Source: G963717155 sp963717155 | GTDB taxonomy: Bacteria; Actinomycetota; Thermoleophilia; Gaiellales; JALYLC01 | Length of the DNA: 64,000 nt | NCBI GenBank assembly: GCA_963717155.1 | Contig: OY970326.1 | Span: 3,720,001-3,784,000 of the forward strand | Reading direction: 5' to 3' | Position numbers and translations under genes: made by a program | Part shown: positions 28,147 through 37,686 of the stretch, piece after piece | Position numbering within the stretch: the first letter of the stretch is position 1 | Layout of the letters: each line of letters opens with the position of its first letter | The notes under the pieces: generated by a model | What the model was told of the DNA's origin: nothing | What the model saw: the letters and a program-made list of their open reading frames with translations, nothing else | Database searches by the model: none

Positions 28147-30105
28147 GTGCGGTTGCGGCGGTCGCCGCATCGTCGCGCTCGCGCTGGCTCCGGCCGCCAG
28201 CCAGGCGGCGATCAACGGCGCCGCCGCGATCCGCGCGGTGCAAGGCGTCACGCGCTCGGGCGCGCCATCGCGGCTCGAGCACCCCGGTGCGACGCTGGTC
28301 GCCGAGCGCACGGGCAACGCGTGGACGGTCACGATGCACGTCCCGAACCGCGCGAGCGCCGTCGCCACGTTCACGGTCGACGCCGCCACCGGCAAGGTGC
28401 TCGGAGGCGCCCGGCTGTCCGCCGTTCCCGCGCCACACGCACGCGCAGGTGATCGCGATCGCGCGCGCGAGTCCCAAGATCCACGACTGGCTGTCTCGCT
28501 ACGGCACGACGACGACCATCGTCGACGAGGACGCGACGGCGCAGCACTTCACGGTGCACTTCGACGCAGGCAGCTACGGAGAGGTCGCCCAGGCCGTGGT
28601 CGACGACGTGACGGGGCAGGGTCGTCTCGGCGTGGACCGGGCCGCAGGTGGCCTGGACGATGGCCCGCGGCTACCACTACGCGTTCGGGCGGCGCATCAA
28701 CGACCCGTGGATCTGGCTCGCGCTGTGCGCGGCCTTCCTGGTCGGGCTCGTCGACTTCCGACGACTGCTCTCGTGGCGCACGCTCGACCTCCTCATGCTG
28801 CTCGCGCCGTCGATCTCGCTCGCGTACTTCAACCAGGGCCTCGTGTTCTGGTCCGTCCCGCTGGTGTACCCGCCACTCGTCTACCTGCTCGTGCCGGCTC
28901 GTGTTCATCGGGGCTGCGCAGCGAGCGGCGGCCGGCGTTCGCCGGCAGCCTGCCGCTCTGGGTGCTCGCAGGCGCGGCGATCTTCCTCATCGGGTTCCGC
29001 GGCGGGCTCGACCGCTACGACTCGAACGTGATCGACGTCGGCTACGCGGGCGTCGTCGGGGCCGACCGCCTGATCAGCGGCGACACGCCGTACGGCACCT
29101 TCCCGACGCGCGTCGGTGCGCCGTGCGGGATCCGCTACTCCGACGGCACCTCGCAGGGCTACCTGCAGGCCGCAGCGCGGCAACCGCTGCGAGAGCCCGA
29201 TCGAGCTCGGCGACACCTACGGCCCGATCAACTACGCCGCCTACGTGCCGGCGGTCGCGATCACGGGCTGGACGGGCCTGTGGGACGACCTGCCGGCGGC
29301 GCACCTGACCTCGGTGCGTGTTCGACGCGCTGTGCGCGCTCGGGCTCCTGTTCGCGGGCAGACGGCTCGCCGGCTGGCGGCTCGGCGTCGCGCTCGCGTT
29401 CGCGTGGGCGGCCTACCCGTTCACCGCGTTCGCGCTCGAGTCGAACACGAACGACATGATCGTCACGGCGTTCGCGATCTGGGGCTTCGTCTGGGCGACG
29501 ACGCCGGTCGCTCGCAGCCTCCCTGCTCTCGCTGGCCGCCTGGACGAAGTTCGCGCCGCTCGCGCTCTGCCCGCTGTGGCTGCGCTACCCGCGCGATCCG
29601 CGTCCCGAGCTGGCGGAGTGGACGTACGGCGAGGATCCCGGTCCGCCGCCGAGGCGCGGGCGCCGCGAGCGCGTGCGCGAGGCCCTCTGGCTGGGGCCGA
29701 GACGCGACACGCTGCTCGCGTTGGCCGGGTTCGTCATCGGCACGCATTCCCGCGGCGATCCTGCTCCTGCCCCGGCAACGTGGACACGCGCACGCGCCTT
29801 CTGGGACGCCACGTTCGGCTATCAGCTCAACGCGGCCGTCGCCGTTCTCGTTCTGGCACTGGGGGATCTACCCGGGCCTGCCCAACCTGCGCTGGCTCCA
29901 GGCCGTGCTGCAGGTCGCGCTCGCGATCGGGGCGGTCGCGTGCCTGTGGGTGCCGCGGCGGCTCGACGCCGTGCGGCTCGCGGCGCTCACAGGCGCGATC
30001 GTGATCGGCTTCCAGCTCTGCCTGAGCTACTGGTTCTACACGTACATCCCCTGGTTCTTCCCGTTCGCGATGATCGCGCTGTGCGCCCCTTCTCGCGTGC
30101 GCTGA
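28147..30105 (+). CDS. GT87-like polytopic membrane protein with PepSY-like N-terminus, frameshifted
   Basis: Stitched frames give an export signal, then two PepSY-like repeats (ATFTVDAATGKVLGG; GSYGEVAQAVVDDVTGQ followed by WTGPQVAWTMARGYHYAFG), then about ten hydrophobic segments. DVGYAGVVGADRLISGDTPY and GDTYGPINYAAYVPAVAI resemble the glycosyltransferase-87/GT-C type, in which an early acidic loop faces the outside and uses polyprenyl-phosphate sugars. About nine shifts, mostly +1, are present. The start is uncertain (GTG 28147 is one option). The C-terminus overlaps the next start by 25 bases. Confidence 0.6.
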
Positions 30106-31346
30106 TCCCGCTCGCCGCGGCGGCGCTCGCGGCAGCGGTCTGGTTCGGCCCGATGGAGCACCAGGGGACCTGGCAGGACGGGCAGATCGTCGACACGCCG
30201 ACGTACCTGCGCTACGCGGACGACGCTCGCGGACGGCAACCTGCCATACCGCGACGTGCAGGTCGAGTATCCGCCGCTCGCGTTCGCGGTGATCCTGCCG
30301 CCGCGGCTCGCCGGCAGCTCGTACGAGACCTACACGAGCGCCTTCTCGGCGCTCATGGGGGTCTGCCTGGCCGTCGCGGCGCTGGCCGTGGCCGCGGCGG
30401 CGGGCTGCCTCGGGCGCTCGCGCCTGGCCCAGGCAGCGGCCGGCGCGTTCGTCGCGGTCGGCCCTGCGCTCGCGGGCTCGCGTGTCGCTGACGCGCTTCG
30501 ACCTGTGGCCGGTCGCGCTCGTCGCCTGCGCGCTGTGGGCGCTCGCCGCGCGGCGCGACGGCACGGCGGGCGTGCTCCTCGGGCTCGCGGTCGCCGCCAA
30601 GCTGTGGCCGGCGCTCGCGCTGCCGGCGGCGCTCGCGGTCGCGGCACGCCGCGGCTCGCTGGGACGCGCGACGGTCGGCGCGGCCCTCGGCGCCGGCGTC
30701 CCGTTCGCGTTCGCGCTCGGACTCTCGCCGTCGGGCCTGTGGCACGCCCTGTCGCTGCAGGCGGGCCGGCCGCTGCAGATCGAGAGCCTCGCCGCGTCTG
30801 CCCTCGTCTCGCTCGATCGGCTCGGCGTCGGGAGGCCCGTACTCCGTGGTCACCTCATCGGGCTCGCAGAACCTGACCGGGGGCTGGGTCGGGGTCGCCG
30901 GGGTGCTCTCGACGCTCGCGCTCGGTCGCGGTTCTCGTCGCGGCGTTGACCCTCGGCACGCGCGCCGTGCTGCGCGCCCGCGACGATCGCGCGGCCATCT
31001 CCGAGCTCGCCCGCTGGACGCTGTGCGCCGTCGCCGGTGGCATCGCGCTCGGCCACGTCCTCTCGCCGCAGTTCGTGCTGTGGCTGCTGCCGTTCCCCGT
31101 GCTCGTCGCCGGACGGCGCGGGCGTGGTGCTGACCGCGCTCACCGCGGTCGCCCTCGTGCTCACGCTCGAGGAGTTCCCGGGCCGCTACTGGGCAGTACG
31201 CCACGGGCTTCGATGGAGGAGCCACCGCCCTCGTCCTGGTGCGAGATCTCGTGCTGGTCGCGATCGCGGTCGCAGCAGCCGTCCCAGGCCCACCCCTCAG
31301 AGCCGTCGCCGGACGGTCTCGATCGCCGTCGCACGCCCCGTCGTAG
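30081..31346 (+). CDS. Second GT87-like membrane glycosyltransferase, frameshifted
   Basis: The GTG at 30081 gives MRPFSRALIPLAAAALAAAVW, a good first membrane helix. The acidic loop TPTYLRYADALADGNLPYRDVQVEYPPLA is the usual GT87 signature (Asp plus the EYPP motif). Further segments include VSLTRFDLWPVALVACALWAL, AAKLWPALALPAALAV and GHVLSPQFVLWLLPFPVLV. Family members transfer mannose or other sugars from polyprenyl-phosphate donors on the outer membrane face. Shifts occur at about 30230, 30480, 30835, 30930, 31115 and 31190. The 3' end converges with and slightly overlaps the next gene and is inferred. Confidence 0.65.
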
Positions 31347-32076
31347 GGTCGCACTCGACGAGGGCGCCCTCGAGCCGCACGTCGCCCTCGGCCGTCTCGA
31401 ACTTCTGCGGGAGCTGCGTCAGGAAGCGCCGGAGCACGATCTCGGACTTCACGCCGATAACCGAGTCGTGCGGGCCCGTCATGCCGGCATCCGTCAGGTA
31501 GGCGGTGCCGCCGCGCAGCAGCGACGGGTCGTTCGTCTGGATGTGCGTGTGCGTCCCGAGGACGGCGGTCACGCGCCCGGCGAGGTGGCGGCCCATCGCC
31601 ACCTTCTCGCTCGTCGCCTCGGCGTGCATGTCGACCACGATCACGCGCGCGCGCTCGGCGGCCGCGTCGATCAGCGGCCCGATCGCCTCGAACGGGCTAT
31701 GCGCGGGCTCGAGGTAGCGGAGACCGAGCAGGTTGACGACCGCCACGTCGGTGCCGTTCCGCGCGGGGACGACGCACCAGCCGCGCCCGGGAGCGCTCGC
31801 GAGCAGGTTGGCGGGCCGCACGATGCGTGGCTCGCGCTCGAGGTACTCCTCGACTCCGCGGCGGGCGAACGTGTGGTTGCCGAGCGTGATGGCGTCGGCC
31901 CCGGCTGCGAACAGGGCGTCGCCGAGGCGCGAGGTGATGCCCCGCCCGTCGGCGATGTTCTCGCCGTTCACGACGACGAGATCGAGCTCGAGCTCGTCGC
32001 GCAGGCCGGGAACGAGACGCTCGACCGCCTCGCGGCCTGGGCGCCCGACGACGTCCGCGACGAAGAGGATCCGCAC
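31297..32076 (-). CDS. YmdB-type metallophosphoesterase
   Basis: A 259-residue intact protein starting with GTG (RILFVADVVGRPGREAVERL). It has the metal ligands of the TIGR00282/YmdB family: DVVGRPG, VVNGENIADGRGIT, TLGNHTFARRG, VVDMHAEATSEK and GTHTHIQTNDP. B. subtilis YmdB hydrolyses 2',3'-cyclic nucleotides and influences biofilm decisions; the orthologous role here is inference. It ends convergently with the glycosyltransferase gene and starts 2 bases after the stop of the M23-like gene on the same strand. Confidence 0.9.
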   Translation of the reverse strand: MRILFVADVVGRPGREAVERLVPGLRDELELDLVVVNGENIADGRGITSRLGDALFAAGADAITLGNHTFARRGVEEYLEREPRIVRPANLLASAPGRGWCVVPARNGTDVAVVNLLGLRYLEPAHSPFEAIGPLIDAAAERARVIVVDMHAEATSEKVAMGRHLAGRVTAVLGTHTHIQTNDPSLLRGGTAYLTDAGMTGPHDSVIGVKSEIVLRRFLTQLPQKFETAEGDVRLEGALVECDPTTGRATAIETVRRRL

Positions 32077-32078
32077 GC

Positions 32079-32853
32079 CTACTGCGACAGACCGGGCGCG
32101 GGATCGACCGAGAGCTCGACGTTGTCGCCGCCGTCGGAGGTGTAGCGCGCCACGTCGGACTCGAGCACCGCCGACGTGTCGGCGACCGTCCCGATGCGGG
32201 TGCGGCCGTGCTCGACCTGCGCGCCCACCTGCAGCGTCGGCTGGCCGTGCACCGTGTCGAGCACCACGTGCGAGACCGAGACGACCACCGACGGGTTGCC
32301 CGTCGGCTGGATCGCGACGGTCACCCCGTAGCTGACGGCGTCGCCGTCGATCACATCGGGCGACAGCGACACGACCTGCCCGTTGACGGGGGCGTAGACG
32401 TCGGTGCCGGCGCGGGCACCGACGTCGACGGCATCGGTGCCGCCGTCGCTCACGTAGTAGCGCACCCCTCCCCCACCGTCGCCGAAGACGTGGCGCCACA
32501 GCGAGTCGAAGCAGGTTCGCGTTCGCCTGACGGCCGACCGGATCGAGCGAGAACGAGCGGCTGCCCGAGACCGGGTGGTACGCGATCGCGCTGATGCGAT
32601 CGAGCCTGATCGGCACGAACAGCTCGAGCGAGCCCTCGCGGGCGAGCACCTGCGGCGATGGCGGACCGGCGGGCAGCAGCGAGCTGACCGGCGCGGGATC
32701 CGAGGCGACCGGCGTCGGATCGTGGCCCGAGAGCGTGAGGCCGAGGGTGATCGCGGCGATCGCGGCCGCGAGACCGAAGCCGAGCAGCCGCCTGCGACGC
32801 ACCGAACGGCGGTGGCGCGCGCGCCGCGCGTCGGGATCGAGCCGCAGCCGCAC
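32079..32853 (-). CDS. Membrane-anchored degenerate M23 (LytM)-like protein, one frameshift
   Basis: The basic N-terminus (RRSVRRRRLLG) leads into one membrane segment (FGLAAAIAAITLGLTLSG), so the rest is extracytoplasmic. The C-terminal half GTDVYAPVNGQVVSLSPDVI ... YGVTVAIQPTG ... VVVSVSHVV has the beta layout of LytM/M23 peptidases, but the zinc-binding HxxxD is absent and only the final His region is reminiscent. It may be a non-catalytic murein-binding or regulatory relative. A +1 shift near 32510 separates the N-terminal and C-terminal halves. Directly upstream of the ymdB-like gene on the same strand. Confidence 0.55.
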
Positions 32854-32895
32854 GAGATGGCTGCCCCTGCATCGGCGCGACCCTATCCGAGGCAG

Positions 32896-32919
32896 ACGAG
32901 CCTGTCGAGACAGGCTCGT
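32896..32919. repeat. Perfect 11-bp inverted repeat in divergent promoter region
   Basis: ACGAGCCTGTC (32896-32906) and GACAGGCTCGT (32909-32919) are exact reverse complements around GA. It lies between the divergent starts at 32853 and 33047 and could be an operator shared by both genes or an RNA hairpin. It is followed by TTTG, too short a T run for a convincing terminator. Confidence 0.6.
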
Positions 32920-32939
32920 TTGAGGCGCGAGAGCGCGGG

Positions 32940-32967
32940 ATCGTGGTGGTATCGTGGCCCATCGTGG
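32940..32967. repeat. Three ATCGTGG direct repeats at helical-turn spacing
   Basis: ATCGTGG occurs at 32940-32946, 32951-32957 and 32961-32967. Starts are 11 and 10 bases apart, which would place all three on the same DNA face. They lie about 80 bases before the ABC exporter start at 33047, a position suitable for an activator or repressor that binds cooperatively. Confidence 0.45.
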
Positions 32968-33046
32968 CTCGCGTCATAGGCGGCCGGAAGCTGGCCGGGA
33001 GCAGATGCGACCACCAAAGGGTAGCCATTCCGGCGGAAACCACGGG

Positions 33047-33784
33047 ATGACGGCGCCGTCGGACGTGCTCGTCGCGGCGCGCGGCGCCGGCCGCCGCTAC
33101 GCCCGCAGGGTGGCGCTCGCACCCATCGAGCTGGAGGTGCGCGCAGGCGAGTGCGTCGCGCTGCTCGGGCCGAACGGGGCTGGCAAGACGACGCTGCTGA
33201 CGTTGCTCGCAGGGGCGGCGCAGCCGAGCGACGGGCGGATCGAGCGCACGTCCGAGCGCAGCGGCTGGGTGCCCCAGCGGCCCGCGCTCTACCGCAAGCT
33301 GAGCGCGCGGGAGAACCTGCGGCTGTTCGCCGAGCTCGAGCGGCTCGCGAGCCCGCAGGCCGAGGCCGAGCGGCTGCTCGAGCTGGTCGATCTCGCCGGC
33401 GCGGCGGACCGGCCGGCCCAGGAGCTCTCGGTCGGCAACGTCCAGCGCCTGAACGTGGCGATCGGCCTGGTCGCCGACCCGGCGGTCGTGTTCCTGGACG
33501 AGCCGACGGCGAGCCTCGATCCGCGCCAGCGCGCACGCCTGTGGGAGCTCCTCCGCGGCGTGACGGGCCGCGGGGGCGCCGTCGTGTTCGCGACGCAGAA
33601 CGTCGAGGAGGCCCACACGCAGGCCGATCGGCTGGTCGTGCTGCAGGAGGGGCGCCTCGTCTTCGCCGGGGCCCAGCAGGAGTTCTGGGAGCGCGCAGGC
33701 ATCGAGGGCTCGAGCGCAGGGGCGTTCGAGCAGGCGTTCGTGCAGTTCCTCGAGGCGCGCACGGCGTCGGAGCCGAGTCCCTGA
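33047..33784 (+). CDS. ABC exporter ATP-binding protein
   Basis: A 245-residue ATPase: Walker A LLGPNGAGKTTLLTLLAGAA, Q-loop WVPQRPALYRKLSARENL, signature LSVGNVQRLNVAIGLV (a degenerate LSxGxxQ), Walker B VVFLDEPTASLDPRQRARL and a switch region VVFATQNVEE in which the usual His is replaced by Gln. The replaced H-loop residue is unusual and may slow hydrolysis. Its stop overlaps the permease start (TGATG), so the two form one transporter. Relatives export drugs, haem-related compounds or lipids; the substrate is unknown. Confidence 0.9.
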   Translation: MTAPSDVLVAARGAGRRYARRVALAPIELEVRAGECVALLGPNGAGKTTLLTLLAGAAQPSDGRIERTSERSGWVPQRPALYRKLSARENLRLFAELERLASPQAEAERLLELVDLAGAADRPAQELSVGNVQRLNVAIGLVADPAVVFLDEPTASLDPRQRARLWELLRGVTGRGGAVVFATQNVEEAHTQADRLVVLQEGRLVFAGAQQEFWERAGIEGSSAGAFEQAFVQFLEARTASEPSP

Positions 33785-35133
33785 TGCGCGCGGTCCGTGC
33801 CCTGCTCGCCAAGGACCTGCGGATCCTGCGGCGCTCGCCGCTGATGGTGGCGCTGCTCGTCGTGTACCCGCTCGCGCTCGCGGTGCTCGTCGGCGCGGTG
33901 ATCGCCGATGCCGGCGCGCGACCGCGCGTCGCGTTCGTCGACCTCGACCACCTCCCCGAGCGCGCCTCCGTCGGGAGCCTGCACATCGAGATCGGCGACC
34001 TCCTGCGAAGCGTGCGCAACGAGGTCGAGCTCGTGCCGATGAGCCAGGCCCAGTCGCAGCGGGCGCTCGCGCGCGGTGACGTCGTCGCGGTGGTCGTGGT
34101 CCCGCGCGGGTTCCTCGCCGAGCTGAGGAGCCTGCTCTCGAGCCCGTCGTTGACGCTGGAGACGAGCCGGGGAGCGGCGCGCGACCGCGTGCTCCGCGAG
34201 GTCCAGTCCGTCGTGTTCCGGCTGAACCTGCGGCTCCAGCGCCAGTTCCTCGACTCGAACATCGCGTACCTGCGGACGCTCGTACACGGCGGCAGCACGG
34301 AGTTCCTCGGGCGCAAGGTGACCGTGCTCGGGCTCGAGAACGCCGCGACGAAGGTGCAGGAGGTGCTCGGGACGCTTCCACCGGGCGATCCGCGCGCGGC
34401 GCCCCTGAACGAGATCGCGCACTTCGCGGGCCAGACGACGCTCGCGCTCGGAGCGGCCGAGGGCACGCTGCGCGCGACCGCCCATCCGGTCGAGCTCCGC
34501 GAGGTGGTGCGGCCCGGGCGCTCGTACCTGCTCGGCAGCCAGCTGCAGAGCTACGCGCTGGCGGTCTCGCTGTGCTTCGTGGGCGTCCTCCTGGCCGCCG
34601 GAGCGATCGCGCTCGAGCGCGACGAGAACGTGATCGGACGGCTCTCGCGCGGTCTCGCGAGTCCGAGCGCGCTGATCGCCGAGAAGGTGATCCTCACGGC
34701 GATCGCGAGCATCGTCCTCGGCAGCCTGCTCGCGGTCGCGTTCGGCGTGGCGGTATCGGTGCAGGGAGCCGGCGGGAGCCAGCCATGGCTGCGCCTGCCG
34801 CTGCTGGTGCCCGCGCTCGCAGCAGCCGGCGCGGCCGTCGGCGCCCTCGGGGTGCTCGTCGGGACGCTCGCCCGCGAGCTGCGGACGGCGGCGATCCTCG
34901 CGCTCGCGCTCGTGCTGCCGGTGATCTTCCTCGGCATCGTGCCGCGCGAGCTCTCGCTGACCGCAGCGCGCATCTCGGACGCCTTCCCGTTCGCGCCGTC
35001 GGCGCACGTCTTCTCGGACGTGCTCTTCGTCTCGGCCCCGCTCGGTGGCCTGCTGGGAGGGATCGCGCACCTCCTGCTGCTGACGCTCGTGTTCGGCGCG
35101 TGCGCGCGACTCGCGGCGAGACGCCTGAGCTGA
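33784..35133 (+). CDS. ABC-2 type exporter permease
   Basis: A 449-residue membrane protein. One N-terminal helix (LMVALLVVYPLALAVLVGAV) is followed by a large extracytoplasmic domain of about 200 residues and then five or six helices near the C-terminus, including LAVSLCFVGVLLAAGAIAL and ALALVLPVIFLGIVP. This is the topology of ABC-2/YhaP-type exporters, including those with an MlaD-like or coiled outer domain. It pairs with the preceding ATPase. No frame damage is seen. Confidence 0.85.
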   Translation: MRAVRALLAKDLRILRRSPLMVALLVVYPLALAVLVGAVIADAGARPRVAFVDLDHLPERASVGSLHIEIGDLLRSVRNEVELVPMSQAQSQRALARGDVVAVVVVPRGFLAELRSLLSSPSLTLETSRGAARDRVLREVQSVVFRLNLRLQRQFLDSNIAYLRTLVHGGSTEFLGRKVTVLGLENAATKVQEVLGTLPPGDPRAAPLNEIAHFAGQTTLALGAAEGTLRATAHPVELREVVRPGRSYLLGSQLQSYALAVSLCFVGVLLAAGAIALERDENVIGRLSRGLASPSALIAEKVILTAIASIVLGSLLAVAFGVAVSVQGAGGSQPWLRLPLLVPALAAAGAAVGALGVLVGTLARELRTAAILALALVLPVIFLGIVPRELSLTAARISDAFPFAPSAHVFSDVLFVSAPLGGLLGGIAHLLLLTLVFGACARLAARRLS

Positions 35134-35142
35134 GATCCGCTT

Positions 35143-36546
35143 CTAGCGTCGCCGCAGGACGACGACACGGGCGCTGCGGTAGAGCTCGAGCACGCCCGGC
35201 TCCCGCTCCAGCACGCGCACGAGCCGACCGTCGGCTCCCGGCGCCGGATCGAGCACGTACACGTCCTCGGCGGCGACCCACGGCGCGATGCGCGGCGGGT
35301 CGTCACGGATCGCTGCGAGCGTCTCGAACGTCTGCGGGTGGAACGTCTCGAAGCGCGAGTCGATCGCGAGGCGTCCGCGCACCGCGGGCGCCTGGACCAG
35401 CAGCCAGTCGGCGAACAGCTCGTCGGCGAACACCCGGAGCCCCGGCTCGCGTGCGAGCTGGGCCCCGACGACACGCGCTGCGCCGGGCGGCCACGACCTC
35501 GCGAACGCCTTCGGGCCGTCACGGACGTCGTGCACGACCGCGAGCACGAGACACGCCGGTGCGATCACTGCGAGGGCGCCCGCGACGGTGCGAAGCCGGC
35601 GACCGCTCGAGAGCGGTCGCATGGCCTCGAGGGCGCCCGGCAGGACGACGAGCCAGGCGAGCGCGGCCCAGAGCTCCGAGCGGATCGCGCTGAACCCTGC
35701 GAGCGTGAGCGCCCAGACGAGGAACCGGTCGCGCCGCGGGATCGGCGCGCACGCAGCGATCGCGCAGGCGCCGAGCGCGGCCACGACGAAGAGCGGCGAG
35801 CTCGAGAGGGTGACGGGCTGCCACTCCGATACGAAGCGGCGGAAGTCGTCGTTCTCGACCGTCTGCCGCAGGTACCCGGGCAGCTCTGTGCCCACGGGGC
35901 TCGCCAGACAGGCGGCGCAGGCGCCGACGGCGAGGACGAGCGCCCGCGTGGCGACGCGCCGGCTGCGCGCTCGCGACTCGACGAGGCACGAGACCGCGTA
36001 CAGCACGCACACGGCGGCTCCGACGAGCACGGCCGCATGCAGGTTCGCCCACAGCACGAGAAGCGGGAGCGCCAGCAGCACGCGGCGCTCGAGACGGCCG
36101 TCGTCCCGCCCCAGCAGCCACAGCAGGAGTCCGAAGCAGAGCACCGAGAACGACTGCGTGCGCACGAACACGAGCTCGCCGACGCAGATCACCGCGAGGA
36201 GCAGCAGGAGCAGGGCCGCCCAGATCGGCCCGGCACCGCGACGCGCGCCCGCGCGCAGGCAGAGCGCGAGCCCGGCTGCGAGGAGTGCGACGTTCAGCGT
36301 CACGAGGCCGGCGGCGCCGGCAACCCGCCAGACGCCGTAGAAGACCAGGTGGGCGCCCCATTGCTGGTCGGCCCAGTCGTGCGTGCCGAAGCGTGTCCAC
36401 GTGTTCGCAGTGCCGAAGCCGTGCTCGAGCACCTCGCGCCCGCCCGCGATGCCGAGCCAGGTGTCGTTCGAGATCGCGTCCGCCCCGACCGCGAGCAGCG
36501 CGGCAGCGATCAGGATCAGCACCAGCCAGGGAAGCCGCGGAAGCAT
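35143..36546 (-). CDS. Polytopic membrane protein, GT-C-like
   Basis: A 467-residue protein with about 10 hydrophobic segments, beginning MLPRLPWLVLILIAAALLAV, with an early acidic loop SNDTWLGIAGGREVLEHGFG and TNTWTRFGTHDWADQQWG-like residues. Such an Asp-containing first loop is typical of GT-C glycosyltransferases and related O-antigen ligase-like proteins. The C-terminal 120 residues form a soluble domain with LAIDSRFETFHPQTFETLAA. The enzymatic role is inference. It converges with the ABC exporter and diverges from hemB. Confidence 0.6.
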   Translation of the reverse strand: MLPRLPWLVLILIAAALLAVGADAISNDTWLGIAGGREVLEHGFGTANTWTRFGTHDWADQQWGAHLVFYGVWRVAGAAGLVTLNVALLAAGLALCLRAGARRGAGPIWAALLLLLLAVICVGELVFVRTQSFSVLCFGLLLWLLGRDDGRLERRVLLALPLLVLWANLHAAVLVGAAVCVLYAVSCLVESRARSRRVATRALVLAVGACAACLASPVGTELPGYLRQTVENDDFRRFVSEWQPVTLSSSPLFVVAALGACAIAACAPIPRRDRFLVWALTLAGFSAIRSELWAALAWLVVLPGALEAMRPLSSGRRLRTVAGALAVIAPACLVLAVVHDVRDGPKAFARSWPPGAARVVGAQLAREPGLRVFADELFADWLLVQAPAVRGRLAIDSRFETFHPQTFETLAAIRDDPPRIAPWVAAEDVYVLDPAPGADGRLVRVLEREPGVLELYRSARVVVLRRR

Positions 36547-36711
36547 CGCCGACCCGTAGCGGTCGCCGCGCGGAGCACCCTCCGGCGGCCTTTTCGGTCG
36601 GGTCGCGCGTCGTGTCGGCTCCAGCAGGCTGGCCACTCGACTACCGTCGGCAGAAACCAGCCGAACCTTTCGCGACCAAACGCGCCGGTGCGCCCGTACC
36701 ATGCGCGACTG

Positions 36712-37686
36712 ATGGGCTTTCCATCCACGCGCTTCCGACGACTGCGCCGCGGCGAGGCGATCCGCCGGATCGTCCGCGAGACGCGGCTCGACCCTGCCGA
36801 CCTCGTGCAGCCCCTGTTCGTGGTCGAGGGCGAGGGGATCGACCGCCCGATCCCGGGCTTCCCCGGCCAGCGCCACCTGTCGCCCGATCTGCTCGCCGAG
36901 GAGGCGCTGGGTATCGCCGAGGCCGGGTGCGCCGGCGTGCTGCTGTTCGGTCTTCCCGACCGCAAGGATGCCGACGGCTCGAGTGCCTGGGACGACGACG
37001 GCGTCGTGCAGCGCGGCGTGCGCGCGATCCGCGGACGCGCACCCGAGCTGCCGGTGATCACCGACGTCTGCCTGTGCCAGTACACCGACCACGGGTCCTG
37101 CGGCGTGCTCGGCGCCCACGGCGACGTCGACAACGACGCGACCATCGAGCTGCTCGCGCGCGTCGCCGTCTCGCACGCCGAGGCGGGCGCCGCGTTCGTC
37201 GCGCCGTCCGACATGATGGACGGCCGCGTGGGGGCGATCCGAACGGCGCTCGACGACGCCGATCTCGTCGAGACCGGCCTCATCAGCTACAGCGCGAAGT
37301 ACGCCTCCGCCTTCTACGGCCCGTTCCGGGGCGCGGTCGACTCGGCCCCGAAGAGCGGCGACCGCCGCGGCCACCAGATCGATCCGGCAAACGGCCGCGA
37401 GGGCGTGCGCGAGTCGCTCGCCGACCTCGACGAGGGCGCGGACATGCTGATGGTGAAGCCAGCCGGCCCCTACCTGGACGTGATCGCGCGCCTCACCGAC
37501 ACGACGCTCGCGCCGGTCGCGGCCTACCAGGTGTCGGGCGAGCACGGCATGCTCGAGGCCGCCGCTGCCGCTGGAGCGCTCGACCGCGAGGTGGCGATCT
37601 TCGAGAGCCTCATCGCGATCCGGCGCGCCGGGGCGACCCTGATCGCGAGCTACTTCGCCCGCGAGGTCGCGGAGTGGCTGCGATGA
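36712..37686 (+). CDS. hemB: Delta-aminolevulinic acid dehydratase (porphobilinogen synthase)
   Basis: A 324-residue intact enzyme that condenses two 5-aminolevulinate molecules to porphobilinogen in haem synthesis. The zinc-binding cysteine motif DVCLCQYTDHGSCG lies near residue 118. The two active-site lysines lie in SYSAKYASAFYGPF (about 195) and DMLMVKPAGPYLD (about 247). QVSGEHGMLEAA completes the signature. The three-cysteine form implies a zinc enzyme rather than the Mg-type with Asp. First gene of a long run; its TGA overlaps the hemL ATG. Confidence 0.97.
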   Translation: MGFPSTRFRRLRRGEAIRRIVRETRLDPADLVQPLFVVEGEGIDRPIPGFPGQRHLSPDLLAEEALGIAEAGCAGVLLFGLPDRKDADGSSAWDDDGVVQRGVRAIRGRAPELPVITDVCLCQYTDHGSCGVLGAHGDVDNDATIELLARVAVSHAEAGAAFVAPSDMMDGRVGAIRTALDDADLVETGLISYSAKYASAFYGPFRGAVDSAPKSGDRRGHQIDPANGREGVRESLADLDEGADMLMVKPAGPYLDVIARLTDTTLAPVAAYQVSGEHGMLEAAAAAGALDREVAIFESLIAIRRAGATLIASYFAREVAEWLR

